A stretch of DNA of 64,000 nucleotides from Bradyrhizobium erythrophlei (GCF_900129505.1 NZ_LT670818.1:2852001-2916000), one strand, 5' to 3'. Positions 25,951-35,135 are shown, counted from the first letter of the stretch. Notes: generated from the sequence alone by a model not told the origin. Program-made: numbers and translations.

Positions 25951-26691
25951 TCACGCCTTCTCGCCGGCGGGCGAGAACAGATAGCCGCCGCCGCGGATGG
26001 TGCGGATCACCGCGGGCTTGGTCGGATCGATCTCGATCTTGCGGCGGATCCGCATGATGCGGAGATCGACGGCGCGGTCGAAGGCTTCGGCGTCGCGGGC
26101 GTTGGCGAGCTCCAGAAGCCGCTCGCGCGATAGTACCCGCTTCGGATTGGCCGCGAACACCTTGAGCAGGCTGAATTCGGACGCAGTCAGCGGGTGTTCA
26201 TTGCCTTCGTCGTCGCGCAGCGCCTGCGCCTCGAGATCGAGCCATTTGGTGCCGAACCGCACCAATCGGTCCTTGGCGGCTTTGGCGTTCGCGGCGTCCG
26301 GCGCGGGCGCTGCCCTAGCCGGTGCGCTCCGCCGCAGCACCGAGCGGATCCGCGCCATCAATTCGCGCAATTCGCAAGGCTTGGCGATGTAGTCGTCGGC
26401 GCCGAGTTCGAGGCCGACCACGCGGTCGATCGGGCTCGCGGTCGCCGTCAGCATGATCACGGGAACGTTGATGCGGCTTTTCAGGTCGCGGATGATGGAA
26501 AGCCCGTCTTCCTCCGGCATGTTCAGGTCGAGCACCACGAGATCGGGCACGCTTGTTTCGATCGCGCCGCGCAGGCTCCGGCCGCCGTCGCACAGCGTCA
26601 CGGTGAAGCCGTGCATCTTGAGGTAATCGCCGACCATCTCGCGGGCCGGGGCCTCGTCGTCGACTATGACAATATGCTGGCTCCGGCTCAT
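25951..26691 (-). CDS. OmpR-family response regulator
   Basis: The 246-residue protein has a receiver domain (VDDEAPAR; phosphoacceptor Asp in LVVLDLNMPEEDG near residue 55; Lys in YIAKPCEL) and a C-terminal winged helix (TASEFSLLKVFAANPKRVLSRERLLELA, then DRAVDLRIMRIRRKIE). An extended alanine-rich linker (PARAAPAPDAANAKAA) separates them. Its ATG overlaps the stop of the hybrid kinase gene by 4 bases (ATGA), so it is probably the output regulator of the three-gene system 25951-30490. Confidence 0.95.
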   Translation of the reverse strand: MSRSQHIVIVDDEAPAREMVGDYLKMHGFTVTLCDGGRSLRGAIETSVPDLVVLDLNMPEEDGLSIIRDLKSRINVPVIMLTATASPIDRVVGLELGADDYIAKPCELRELMARIRSVLRRSAPARAAPAPDAANAKAAKDRLVRFGTKWLDLEAQALRDDEGNEHPLTASEFSLLKVFAANPKRVLSRERLLELANARDAEAFDRAVDLRIMRIRRKIEIDPTKPAVIRTIRGGGYLFSPAGEKA

Positions 26692-28436
26692 GACAACTCT
26701 GTTGCAGGCAAGATAACGGTAAAGGTCGAACCCTGACCGGGCCCGGGGCTGTTGGCTTTCACCTCGCCGCCATGCATGTCGATGATGCGCTTGACAATCG
26801 ACAGGCCGAGCCCGGTCGAGCTTTCGCCGGCGGTGGGTTTGGCGGAGAGCCGCTGGAAGCGGCCGAACAGGCGCCCGAGATCCTCGGGCGACAGGCCGGC
26901 GCCTTCGTCGGCGACGCGGATGATGGTGTTGTTGCCCTCATGCGTTACCACCACCGTGATCTTGCCGCCGATCGGGCTGTATTTGATGGCGTTGCTGATG
27001 AGATTGTCGATCGCCTCCCGCATCCGGTCGGCATCGCACATGGTGACGAAGTTCGGCGGCGCCGACACCGTGATGGCCTGCTGCTTGTTCGCGGCCAACG
27101 GCTGGTTGGCGTCCGCGACTTCGCTGACGAGCCCCGCGACATCGACCGCCTCGCGGCGGATCGAGATGTCGAAGGCATCCGCCATCGCGTCCGAGATCAG
27201 GTGATCGACCATCGAGGTCAGGCGCCTGGTGGCGTCGCGGATGTGCTCGACCTGGGCGGTGACGCTCTCCTTGGAGGCGCTGGCGGTGATCAGCTCCACC
27301 AGCATTTCGGTGCGGCCGAGGATCACCCCCAACGGATTCTTCAGGTCGTGGGCGACGGTGCCGAGAATCTCGTTCTTGAAGCCGTTGGCGCGCTGCAGCC
27401 GCAGCCATTGCGACGACAGGCGGCGGTTCGCCTGCATCAGCGCGCGGGTGCGCTGGGCGACGCGGTCCTCGAGCTGGGTGTTGGCCTCCTGCAGCTGCTG
27501 ATAAAGGATCACATTGTCGAAGGCGATCGAGAGCCGGCTGCCGAAAATCTCGACCAGCGCCCGGTCGGTCTCGGACAATTGCCGCTCGGCTTGCAGCAGC
27601 ACCACGACTTCGCGCCCGCTGCCGGTGCGCAGATAGAGCACGCTGCGCTGATCGGAGAACTCGTTCTTGCGGCGCTGGAATGCCGCTTCGACCATCTGGC
27701 GCAAATCCGGATCGAGCGACCGCGAACTGGTGGTGCCGATGAAACGGCTGTAGCAGCCGGAGCCGGCAAGCACCGAAAAATCCGAACCCGAAGGGCTGCC
27801 GTCGTCGCGCAGCACCAGGATGCCGGCGCAATCGACGTTGAGCAGCGACGCGAGCTGGGTCAGCACCCCCTCGGCGAGCCGCTGCATCGATTTGAAATCG
27901 TACAGGGTGGAGGCGGCGTCGATGATGATTTCCAGCCCGCGCCGGGTCTGCATCATGCGCTCGAGCTGCTGATAGCTGCGCAGCGCCGCGGTCAGCGAGG
28001 TGAACAGCCTGTCGGCGGTCAGTTCGGTCTTCGCCTTGTAGTCGTTGATGTCGTACTGGACGATGACGCGGCGCTCCGGCGCCTGGCCGGGCTGGCCGGT
28101 GCGCAGGATGATGCGGACGGTTTCGTTCCGGAGGTCGTTGCGGATGTATTCTACCAGGTCGAGCCCGGCGGCGTCGGTCTCCATGATGACGTCGAGCAGC
28201 ACGGCGGCGATGTCGGGATGCGTGCGCATCAGGGTGCGGCCCTCGGCCGCCGAATAGGCCGAGAGGATCTCCAGGCTCTGGCCGTGCAGGCTGTAGTCGC
28301 TCAGGGCGAACCGGGTGCCTTCGTGCACGGCCGGATCGTCGTCGATGACGGCGATCTTCCACTTCCGCGCGGTCGAGGTCTCCGGAACCGTTCCGGTGTC
28401 GTCGATCAGGTGGAGGACATCGTCCTGTTCGGCCAT
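26688..28436 (-). CDS. receiver-DUF3369-histidine kinase hybrid
   Basis: The 582-residue cytosolic protein begins with a receiver domain (VIDDDPAVHEG; Asp in AVLLDVIMETD; YKAKTE), followed by a DUF3369 sensor region (about 160-340), a coiled segment (LQEANTQLEDRVAQRTRALM) and a kinase core with the phosphorylated His in GTVAHDLKNPLG. The ATP-binding boxes are DNLISNAIKYSP, VADEGAGLS and STGLGLSIVKRI. An N-terminal receiver on a kinase suggests it is itself switched by phosphotransfer, probably from the membrane kinase encoded just upstream and overlapping by 31 bases. The signal is unknown. Confidence 0.92.
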   Translation of the reverse strand: MAEQDDVLHLIDDTGTVPETSTARKWKIAVIDDDPAVHEGTRFALSDYSLHGQSLEILSAYSAAEGRTLMRTHPDIAAVLLDVIMETDAAGLDLVEYIRNDLRNETVRIILRTGQPGQAPERRVIVQYDINDYKAKTELTADRLFTSLTAALRSYQQLERMMQTRRGLEIIIDAASTLYDFKSMQRLAEGVLTQLASLLNVDCAGILVLRDDGSPSGSDFSVLAGSGCYSRFIGTTSSRSLDPDLRQMVEAAFQRRKNEFSDQRSVLYLRTGSGREVVVLLQAERQLSETDRALVEIFGSRLSIAFDNVILYQQLQEANTQLEDRVAQRTRALMQANRRLSSQWLRLQRANGFKNEILGTVAHDLKNPLGVILGRTEMLVELITASASKESVTAQVEHIRDATRRLTSMVDHLISDAMADAFDISIRREAVDVAGLVSEVADANQPLAANKQQAITVSAPPNFVTMCDADRMREAIDNLISNAIKYSPIGGKITVVVTHEGNNTIIRVADEGAGLSPEDLGRLFGRFQRLSAKPTAGESSTGLGLSIVKRIIDMHGGEVKANSPGPGQGSTFTVILPATELS

Positions 28437-30490
28437 TGAGGGGTCCCGTCGCTTGCCTGGTCTGCGGTTTCCGAGCCGCCCCTGGCGGTCCTGGGTATGA
28501 TAATGCGAAATGTGGTGCCTTGTCCCAGCCTTGAATCCAGCATCATCCGCCCGCCGAGCTGCTGAGTGACAAGATTATAGACAATATGCAAGCCGAGGCC
28601 GGTGCCGCCCTCGTTGCGGCGCGTGGTGAAGAACGGGTCGAACGCCTGCCGCTGCACGTCCGGCGTCATTCCGGCGCCGTCATCGGCGAAAATGATCTCG
28701 ACATCCTCGGTGCCGCGCGCCCTCCCGGAAATCGAGATGGCGCCGGCGCGCCCGTCGGCAAACGCGTGATTGGTGGCGTTGAGAAACAGATTGGTCAGGA
28801 TCTGGCCGTAGGAGCCGGGATAGCCGTCGATGATCAGCCCTTCCGGCACGTCGACCGAAAGCGTGATCGGCGACCGCTTCAGCACCGGCTTGAGGCTCGC
28901 GATGATCTGGTCGGTCGCCTCGCCGAGCGAGTACTGGCGGCGCTCGGCATGCGAGCGGTCGACCGCGACCTGCTTGAAGGACTGGATCAGCTCGCCGGCG
29001 CGATGCAGGTTCGCCACCAATTGCCCTGCTGCATCGCGCGAGGTCCGCACGAATTCCTCGAGCTGGGAGCGGCGCAGGGGCGAATCCGATCTCAGTTCGG
29101 CCTCGAACATCTCGGCGCGGCGCGAGAAGCTGGAGGCCACCGTCAGGCTGATGCCGATCGGGTTGTTCACTTCATGGGCGACGCCCGCGACCAGCCCGCC
29201 GAGCGCCGCCAGCCGTTCGGCATCGATCAGGTTTTGCTGGGCGGTGTTGAGCTCGAGCAGGGCCCCTTCGGCCTTCTCCTTGGAAGCGCGCAACTCGTCT
29301 TCGGTCTTGCGCTTGGCGATGGCGTTCTCGCGGAACACTTCGACCGCGCGCGCCATCGCGCCGATCTCGTCCTTGGCGGTGGTGCCCTGCACCTGCCGGT
29401 CGTAATCGCCAGAGGTGATGGCGCGCATCGCCAGCATGATCTGCTGCAGCGGCAGGCGGATCGAGAGCGCGATCAAGACGCCCACGGTGATGATGATGCC
29501 GAGGAAGATCACCGCGATCGACAATACCCTGCGGGAAATGTCGCCGAGCGTCCGGTCGAACGTCTCCTGCGCCTTCTGCTCGCGCCGGCGCATCTTGACC
29601 GAGAGATCGTCGATGGCACCGATCGCGTCGGCCTGGCTGGCGTCGATGGTGTTGCGCAACAGCTCGGTGCGGTTGGCGAGCTCCTCGGTCAGTTTCGCAA
29701 AGCCCTCCCGCAGCGCCACCGTCCGTTCCTTCAGCCGGTCCAGCGCCAGTCGCTGCAGGTCGTTGTCGGCGAGATCGGCCATCACGGGGATGGTCTTTTC
29801 GATGGTTTCGGTATTGCGGCGCGCCTCCTCGGCGGACGCGGTGGCCAGCGAAAGATAATAGGCATTGGCGGCGACCAGCATTCCGGTGAAGGCCTCGCGG
29901 GATCTTCCGAGCGACGGCCAGATCTGGGCGTCGCGGTGGCCGGTGGCGCCCTCGATGACCGAGTAGAGCCCGGCCATGTCGCGCGCCGGGGTCAGGACCT
30001 CCTGCTCGTAGGTTTTCGAAATGGTCGCCTGCACCCCGCGCAGCTCGCCGAAGCCGTTGAGGAAGCGTTCGGTAACGCGCTCGAGTTCCTCCACCGATCC
30101 CGACAGCATCGGGTCGGTCGAGGCGCGCGTGGTCAGGGTGCCGAGCACGGCTTCGCGCAGCAGCAGGATCTCGGCGAACAGCTCGGGGCTCGGCTGATTG
30201 ATGTAGCGATGGATCAGGTTCTGCAGCCGGCTGGTTTCGCTCTCCAGCACCGCCAGGATCTTGTCGGATTCCCGGACCTGCCGCACGTCGTCCCACGCCG
30301 AACCGAGCACTTGGGCGCCATTCCAGATCATGGCGGCCAATACCACCACCACCGCCGAGTTCAGCGCGGCGATCGACAGAATGCGCCAGCGGATCGGCAC
30401 GGCGCGGAGCAGCCCGACAATGCCGGAACGGCCCCGCGCGGCGAGGCTCGCCGGACGTTCCGCAGTCTGGTCCTGCCGGGGAACTTCCAA
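28406..30490 (-). CDS. membrane-bound sensor histidine kinase with HAMP domain
   Basis: The 694-residue protein starts at TTG 30490 (GGAG upstream). It has a first membrane helix at about 36-57, a large helical periplasmic domain rich in Glu/Leu, a second helix (VLSIAVIFLGIIITVGVLIALSI) and a HAMP linker. The kinase core follows, with LVAGVAHEVNNPIGIS (phosphorylated His) and ATP-binding motifs FADDGAGMTP and GGTGLGLHIVYNLV. The sequence is that of complex-signal sensor kinases of the NtrB-like core type. It is first of the three regulatory genes and may phosphorylate the receiver of the next protein. Confidence 0.92.
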   Translation of the reverse strand: MEVPRQDQTAERPASLAARGRSGIVGLLRAVPIRWRILSIAALNSAVVVVLAAMIWNGAQVLGSAWDDVRQVRESDKILAVLESETSRLQNLIHRYINQPSPELFAEILLLREAVLGTLTTRASTDPMLSGSVEELERVTERFLNGFGELRGVQATISKTYEQEVLTPARDMAGLYSVIEGATGHRDAQIWPSLGRSREAFTGMLVAANAYYLSLATASAEEARRNTETIEKTIPVMADLADNDLQRLALDRLKERTVALREGFAKLTEELANRTELLRNTIDASQADAIGAIDDLSVKMRRREQKAQETFDRTLGDISRRVLSIAVIFLGIIITVGVLIALSIRLPLQQIMLAMRAITSGDYDRQVQGTTAKDEIGAMARAVEVFRENAIAKRKTEDELRASKEKAEGALLELNTAQQNLIDAERLAALGGLVAGVAHEVNNPIGISLTVASSFSRRAEMFEAELRSDSPLRRSQLEEFVRTSRDAAGQLVANLHRAGELIQSFKQVAVDRSHAERRQYSLGEATDQIIASLKPVLKRSPITLSVDVPEGLIIDGYPGSYGQILTNLFLNATNHAFADGRAGAISISGRARGTEDVEIIFADDGAGMTPDVQRQAFDPFFTTRRNEGGTGLGLHIVYNLVTQQLGGRMMLDSRLGQGTTFRIIIPRTARGGSETADQASDGTPQWPNRTMSST

Positions 30491-30496
30491 GCCTGA

Positions 30497-30643
30497 TTAC
30501 TCCACCTTGCGCATGAACCGGCCGGAGCGGATCGCGGCATCGCGGAATTCGTAGGCAACCGCGCTCGCCGCGGTCACCGTCAAAAACGGCACGACCACGG
30601 ATGTCGCGGTCCGCGAAAGGTCGGCGCGGCTGTACACAGGCAC
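30497..30643 (-). CDS. small hydrophobic ORF ahead of the sensor kinase
   Basis: The 48-codon frame starts at GTG (AAGGGG just upstream) and ends 6 bases before the kinase start. The kinase ribosome-binding site lies in its last codons, as in coupled genes. The product has a basic stretch (YSRADLSRTAT), one membrane segment (SVVVPFLTVTAASAVAYEF) and a basic tail (RDAAIRSGRFMRKVE). I recognise no family. It could be a real single-pass membrane peptide or a leader; the evidence is composition and spacing only. Confidence 0.42.
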   Translation of the reverse strand: MPVYSRADLSRTATSVVVPFLTVTAASAVAYEFRDAAIRSGRFMRKVE

Positions 30644-30868
30644 TATCCCCTTATGATGAGGTCGGCGAAGGCACAAAAAGGTTCAATGCGTTTTCTTGGC
30701 GGGTGCTGGCGGGACCCGGCTATTGTGCCAGCGCCGCCGACGTCGTCAATTGTGCACTGCGAGCGGGGCCGTCGCGGATTGAAAGCGGGGGCTTTGGGTT
30801 CTATGAGGACGGCTGACGCGTGGAATCGCGTTTTTGAACGGCTGCTATGAATTGGAACGGGTTCGGCG

Positions 30869-32194
30869 GTGAAATCGGCTTTGAAATGCTTGCAGCTCGC
30901 GCTCGTGGCCGTTGTGGCTGTATCGGCGTCTCCGGCGCTCGCGGTCACCGACATCATGTGGTGGCATGCGATGTCGGGCGAGCTTGGACGGCAGATCGAG
31001 AAACTCGCTTCCGACTTCAACGCCTCGCAATCCGACTACCGGATCGTCCCGCACTACAAGGGAAACTATACCGAGACCGTGACCGCGGCGATCTTCGCGT
31101 TTCGTTCGCACAGCCAGCCCGCCATCGTCCAGGTCAACGAAATCGCGACCGCGACCATGATGGCGGCAAGGGGAGCAATCTATCCGGTGTTCGACCTGAT
31201 GGCCGACCAGCAGGAGGCGTTTTCGCCTGCCGATTATCTTCCTGCCGTCACCGGCTATTATGCCGACGCCGCCGGCAATCTGCTGTCGTTTCCGTTCAAC
31301 GCATCGACGCCGATCCTCTACTACAACAAGAAAATATTCCGCGCCGCCGGTCTCGATCCCGACATCGCGCCGAAGACCTGGCCCGAGGTCGGCGCCGCGG
31401 CGAAGCGGCTGCGGGCGGCCGGCGCGCCTTGCGGCTTCACCACCTCGTGGCCTTCCTGGATCAATGTCGAGAATTTTTCCGCCTACCACAACCTGCCGCT
31501 TTCGACGCAGGCCAATGGCTTTAGCGGGCTCGACGCGGTGCTGACCTTCAACAATCCGACGGTGGTGCGGCATATCGCGCAACTGGCGGAATGGCAGGTC
31601 ACGAAGGCGTTCGACTACAGCGGCCGCGCGACGACGGCGGAGCCGCGGTTTTGGAACGGCGAGTGCGGCATCTTCATCGGCTCGTCGGCGACGCGCGCCG
31701 ATATCCGGAAGAATTCCCCGTTCGAAGTCGGCTACGGCGTGCTGCCGTACTGGCCGGACGTTGCCGGCGCGCCCCAAAACACCATCATCGGCGGCGCGAC
31801 CTTGTGGGTGCTGCGCAACCGGCCGCAGGAGGAATACAAGGGCGTCGCCAAATTCTTCGCTTATCTGTCGAAGCCCGAGATCCAGGCCGCTTGGCACGAG
31901 AACACCGGCTATCTGCCGATCACCCGGGCCGCCTTCGACCTCACGCGCGCGCAAGGCTTTTACGAGCGCAATCCCGGCACCGCAATCTCGATCGAGCAGA
32001 TGACGCTAAAGCCGCCGACCGAAAATTCGCGGGGGCTGCGGCTCGGCTCGTTCGTCCTGATCCGCGACGCGATCGACGACGAACTGGAGCAGGCGTTCGC
32101 GGGCAAGAAATCCGCGCAGGCCGCCCTTGATTCCGCGGTCGAGCGCGGCAACCGCCTGCTGCGGCAGTTCGAGCGCGCCAACCCGGACCGGTAG
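30869..32194 (+). CDS. ABC transporter substrate-binding protein (UgpB-like, family 1)
   Basis: The 441-residue exported protein starts at GTG and has a Sec signal (LQLALVAVVAVSASPALA). It has a family 1 sugar-binding fold: TDIMWWHAMSGELGRQIEKLASDFNA, TVTAAIFAFRSHSQPAIVQV, FPFNASTPILYYNKKIFRAAGLDP and NTIIGGATLWVL. WWHAM and the NASTPILYYNK segment match the glycerol-3-phosphate binding protein UgpB. No permease or ATPase genes follow, so it is an orphan here. The region 30644-30868 upstream contains no gene. Confidence 0.88.
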   Translation: MKSALKCLQLALVAVVAVSASPALAVTDIMWWHAMSGELGRQIEKLASDFNASQSDYRIVPHYKGNYTETVTAAIFAFRSHSQPAIVQVNEIATATMMAARGAIYPVFDLMADQQEAFSPADYLPAVTGYYADAAGNLLSFPFNASTPILYYNKKIFRAAGLDPDIAPKTWPEVGAAAKRLRAAGAPCGFTTSWPSWINVENFSAYHNLPLSTQANGFSGLDAVLTFNNPTVVRHIAQLAEWQVTKAFDYSGRATTAEPRFWNGECGIFIGSSATRADIRKNSPFEVGYGVLPYWPDVAGAPQNTIIGGATLWVLRNRPQEEYKGVAKFFAYLSKPEIQAAWHENTGYLPITRAAFDLTRAQGFYERNPGTAISIEQMTLKPPTENSRGLRLGSFVLIRDAIDDELEQAFAGKKSAQAALDSAVERGNRLLRQFERANPDR

Positions 32195-32203
32195 AAACGC
32201 CCG

Positions 32204-33154
32204 ATGCATTCACTGCCGGGCTTAAGAAATATCGAGGCCTTCCGTGCGTGGCGGGCCGATCCGTCGCGATGCTTGCCGGCGGCGCTCGACATCGCGCGCA
32301 GCCACGGACTGCCGCACGGCGATGCGCAGCTGTTTCCGACCGGCACCAATCTCGTCGTTGCGCTCGACGAGTTTTTGGTTCTGAAGATCTTTCCGCCGCT
32401 GTTGCGCCATCAGTTCGTGTCGGAGCGTCTGACGCTGTCGCTGCTGCGCGGGCGGCTGTCCGTGCCTATCCCGGAAATCGTGATCGAGGGCGAGCGCGAC
32501 CAATGGCCGTATCTCGTCATCACGCGGTTGCAGGGCGTGGTGGGAGCAGAGGCCTGGCCGATCCTCCCCGAAGATCAGAAGGAGCGCGTCCTCGCGCACA
32601 TTGGCGAGACGATTGCGCAAGTGCAGCATGCGCCGGTCGGCGAGCTGTCCGGTATCGAGCCGCGCTGGCCTGAGTTCATATCAGGGCAAGTCGAGGGATG
32701 CCGCGCCCGGCATGAACGTCTCGGGCTGCCGCGCAAATTTCTGGACGGGCTGGACCACATCCTTCGCGATGCGGCGTCGCTCATTCCAATGAACGCGCCG
32801 CCGGTGATCCTGACCGGCGAATACATCCCAGAGAATTTTCTGCTGAGCCAGCAAGGCGGCGACTGGCAGTTGGCCGGGCTCATCGACTTTGGCGACGTCA
32901 TGACAGGGTGGAAAGAGTACGACCTGCTGGGTCCCAGCGCCTTCATGGCGGCCGGCCTGCCGCGCCGTGTCGACAGTCTCTTTCGCGGGTTCGGATATTC
33001 GAACGCCGATGTCGATTCCACGATGAAGCGCCGGCTGATGGCGCTGATGCTGCTGCATCGTGCCAGCGATCCCGTGAGGCACATCTGCATCGAGGGCTGG
33101 CAGCAAAGAGCCGCCGACCTGTTCGAACTGCAGGAATTGCTCTGGCCGATTTGA
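32204..33154 (+). CDS. aminoglycoside phosphotransferase-fold protein with altered catalytic loop
   Basis: The 316-residue cytosolic protein has the APH fold: TNLVVALDEFLVLKIFPP (nucleotide-binding strand with Lys), YLVITRLQGVVG (hinge) and AGLIDFGDVMTGWKEYDLLGP (metal-binding Asp). Where family members normally have HGD plus Asn in the catalytic loop, this one reads VILTGEYIPENFLLS: His-Gly-Asp is replaced by Thr-Gly-Glu, though Asn is kept. Either Glu acts as base or the protein is a pseudoenzyme. It follows the UgpB-like gene by 9 bases. No resistance should be inferred. Confidence 0.8.
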   Translation: MHSLPGLRNIEAFRAWRADPSRCLPAALDIARSHGLPHGDAQLFPTGTNLVVALDEFLVLKIFPPLLRHQFVSERLTLSLLRGRLSVPIPEIVIEGERDQWPYLVITRLQGVVGAEAWPILPEDQKERVLAHIGETIAQVQHAPVGELSGIEPRWPEFISGQVEGCRARHERLGLPRKFLDGLDHILRDAASLIPMNAPPVILTGEYIPENFLLSQQGGDWQLAGLIDFGDVMTGWKEYDLLGPSAFMAAGLPRRVDSLFRGFGYSNADVDSTMKRRLMALMLLHRASDPVRHICIEGWQQRAADLFELQELLWPI

Positions 33155-33335
33155 CCAAGGCGTGCCCTCCAAATCCGTTCGCCAGCCCAAGAAAGCGGCG
33201 CACAAAATATCTGCACTTTTTGTGGGCAAAGATATCTCTTTGTATGCAAGTGGGTCGCGCGCCCCACCATCGCCGTACTCAATATTCGGAAGCCAAATCA
33301 TGTGCTTAAAGCGCGATTAGGCTTCCGTTAAGTTC

Positions 33336-33350
33336 TGGCACAAACCTTGC
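33336..33350 (+). promoter_or_regulatory. sigma-54 (RpoN) promoter of the ABC-atz operon
   Basis: TGGCACAAACCTTGC matches the -24/-12 consensus (TGGCAC-N5-TTGC) with correct GG to GC spacing, 45 bases before the binding-protein ATG. At 33212-33228 upstream, TGCACTTTTTGTGGGCA has a full left half and a partial right half of an NtrC-type enhancer site. RpoN control fits a nitrogen-scavenging operon. The promoter motif is strong; the enhancer is tentative. No other gene lies in 33155-33395. Confidence 0.75.
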
Positions 33351-33395
33351 GAAAGCTTCTCCAAAGCCTGATCCCCCGTGCGTTGGAGCCAGCCG

Positions 33396-35015
33396 ATGAA
33401 GCGTCGCGATTTCCTGAAATCCGTCACCGGCGTCGCGGCCGGCGCCATGGTGCCGGCGCCGGCGATCTGGTCCGCCGCCAAGGCCGATGCGCGCTCAGAG
33501 ACGCTCCTGATCGTCTCGGAAGGGGGTCCCAACAATCTCGACATTCACGGCATCGGCACCAACGTGCCGGGCTATGAGGTGTCGTGGAATTGCTACGACC
33601 GCTTGATCAGCCACGAGATGAAAAGCGGTCCGGGCGGCGTGCCGTATTACGACCGCGACAAGTTCAAGCCCGAACTCGCCGAGGACATGAATGTCGGCGA
33701 CATGTCGGTGACCTTCAAGCTGAAGAAGAACGCCAAATTTCACGACGGCACGCAGGTCACGGCCAAGGATGTCAAATGGTCGCTGGACCGCGCCGTCAGC
33801 GTCGGCGGCTTCCCAACCTTCCAGATGAGCGCGGGCTCGCTGACCAAGCCGGAGCAATTCGTCGTCGTCGACGACAACACCGTGCGGGTCGATTTTGCCA
33901 AGAAAGACCGCCTGACGATTCCCGATCTCGCCGTGATCGTGCCCTGCGTGGTCAATTCCGAACTGGTGAAGAAGAACGCCAGCGAGAAGGACCCCTGGGG
34001 CCTCGAATACACCAAGCAGCAGACCGCGGGTTCGGGCGCCTACAAGGTGACAAAATGGACCGCCGGCACCGAAGTGATCATGGAGCGCAACGACGAGTGG
34101 GTCGGCGGTCCCGTGCCGAAGATCAAGCGCGTGATCTGGCGCATGGTGCCGCAGGCCGGCAACCGTCGCGCGCTGCTTGAGCGCGGCGACGCCGATATCT
34201 CCTACGAACTGCCGAACAAGGATTTTCAGGAGCTGAAGGCGTCCGGCAAGCTCAATATCGTGTCGCTGCCGTTCTCGAACGGCATCCAGTACATCGGCAT
34301 GAACGTCACCAAGCCGCCATTCGACAATCCGAAGGTGCGGCAGGCGGTCGCCTACGCTATCCCCTATCAGAAGATCATGGACGTCGTGCTGTTCGGCCTC
34401 GCCAATCCGATGTTCGGCGCGCCCGCGGGCAAGGCCACCGAAGTAGCCTGGCCGCAGCCCACCAAATATTTCACCGATATCGACAAGGCCAAGGCGCTGC
34501 TGGCCGAGGCCGGCTATCCCAACGGTTTCGAGACCACGCTGTCGTTCGACCTGAATTTTGCCGGCATCAACGAGCCGCTCTGCATCCTCGTGCAGGAAAG
34601 CCTGGGCCAGATCGGCATCAAGACCACCATCAACAAGGTGCCCGGCGCCAACTGGCGCACCGAGTTGAACAAGAAGGAGATGCCGCTCTACACCAACGTG
34701 TTCTCGGGTTGGCTCGATTACCCCGAATACTTCTTTTACTGGTGCTATCACGGCAACAATTCCGTTTTCAACACCATGAGCTACAAGTCGCCGGAGATGG
34801 ACAAGCTGATCGACGGCGCGCGCACCGCCGCGGCCACCGGCGACACCGCGAGCTACGACAGCGACGTGAAGGGCTTTGTCGATCTGGCCTTCACCGATAT
34901 TCCGCGCATTCCGCTGTATCAGCCCTTCGTCAACGTCGCGATGCAGAAGAACGTCTCCGGCTATCAATACTGGTTCCACCGCCGGCTCGATTATCGGGCG
35001 CTGGTGAAGGGGTGA
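33396..35015 (+). CDS. peptide-type ABC transporter substrate-binding protein (family 5)
   Basis: The 539-residue product starts at the ATG at 33396 (TTGGAG upstream). A twin-arginine-like signal is present (MKRRDFLKSVTGVAAGAMVPAPA). The mature part is a family 5 oligopeptide/nickel-type binding protein: FKLKKNAKFHDGTQVTAKDVKWSLDRA, NRRALLERGDADISYELP, GIQYIGMNVTKPPFDNPKVRQAVAYAIPY. It is the periplasmic receptor for the two permeases and fused ATPase downstream, and the first gene after the sigma-54 promoter. The ligand is inferred to be an N-rich amide from the downstream enzymes. Confidence 0.93.
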   Translation: MKRRDFLKSVTGVAAGAMVPAPAIWSAAKADARSETLLIVSEGGPNNLDIHGIGTNVPGYEVSWNCYDRLISHEMKSGPGGVPYYDRDKFKPELAEDMNVGDMSVTFKLKKNAKFHDGTQVTAKDVKWSLDRAVSVGGFPTFQMSAGSLTKPEQFVVVDDNTVRVDFAKKDRLTIPDLAVIVPCVVNSELVKKNASEKDPWGLEYTKQQTAGSGAYKVTKWTAGTEVIMERNDEWVGGPVPKIKRVIWRMVPQAGNRRALLERGDADISYELPNKDFQELKASGKLNIVSLPFSNGIQYIGMNVTKPPFDNPKVRQAVAYAIPYQKIMDVVLFGLANPMFGAPAGKATEVAWPQPTKYFTDIDKAKALLAEAGYPNGFETTLSFDLNFAGINEPLCILVQESLGQIGIKTTINKVPGANWRTELNKKEMPLYTNVFSGWLDYPEYFFYWCYHGNNSVFNTMSYKSPEMDKLIDGARTAAATGDTASYDSDVKGFVDLAFTDIPRIPLYQPFVNVAMQKNVSGYQYWFHRRLDYRALVKG

Positions 35016-35021
35016 GCGGGC

Positions 35022-35122
35022 GAAATGGCGAGCGGCGAGTGGCGAGTAGCGAATAAGGGGGTAGCGAGTAATGAACGAGAATAGCCATCATCTTCCATTC
35101 GCTATTCGCCATTCGCCATTTC
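35022..35122. repeat. imperfect inverted repeat (GAGTAGCGAAT family), copy 1
   Basis: The left arm AATGGCGAGCGGCGAGTGGCG with GAGTAGCGAATAAG pairs with the right arm CATTCGCTATTCGCCATTCG. The repeating unit GCGAnTnGCGA is itself tandem. It fills the gap between the binding-protein and first permease genes. A second copy ends the locus at 41621-41695. Confidence 0.8.
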
Positions 35123-35135
35123 CGCGGAGCCTCCC

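Noticed and set aside
26772..30496. Long plus-strand open frames (555 and 636 codons) across the kinase genes
   Set aside because: They lie wholly antisense to two clear histidine kinases and have low-complexity His/Arg/Gly composition.
32204..33154. Antibiotic-resistance kinase
   Set aside because: The fold is aminoglycoside phosphotransferase-like but the catalytic HGD is missing, and such genes are common with non-drug substrates. No resistance call is justified.
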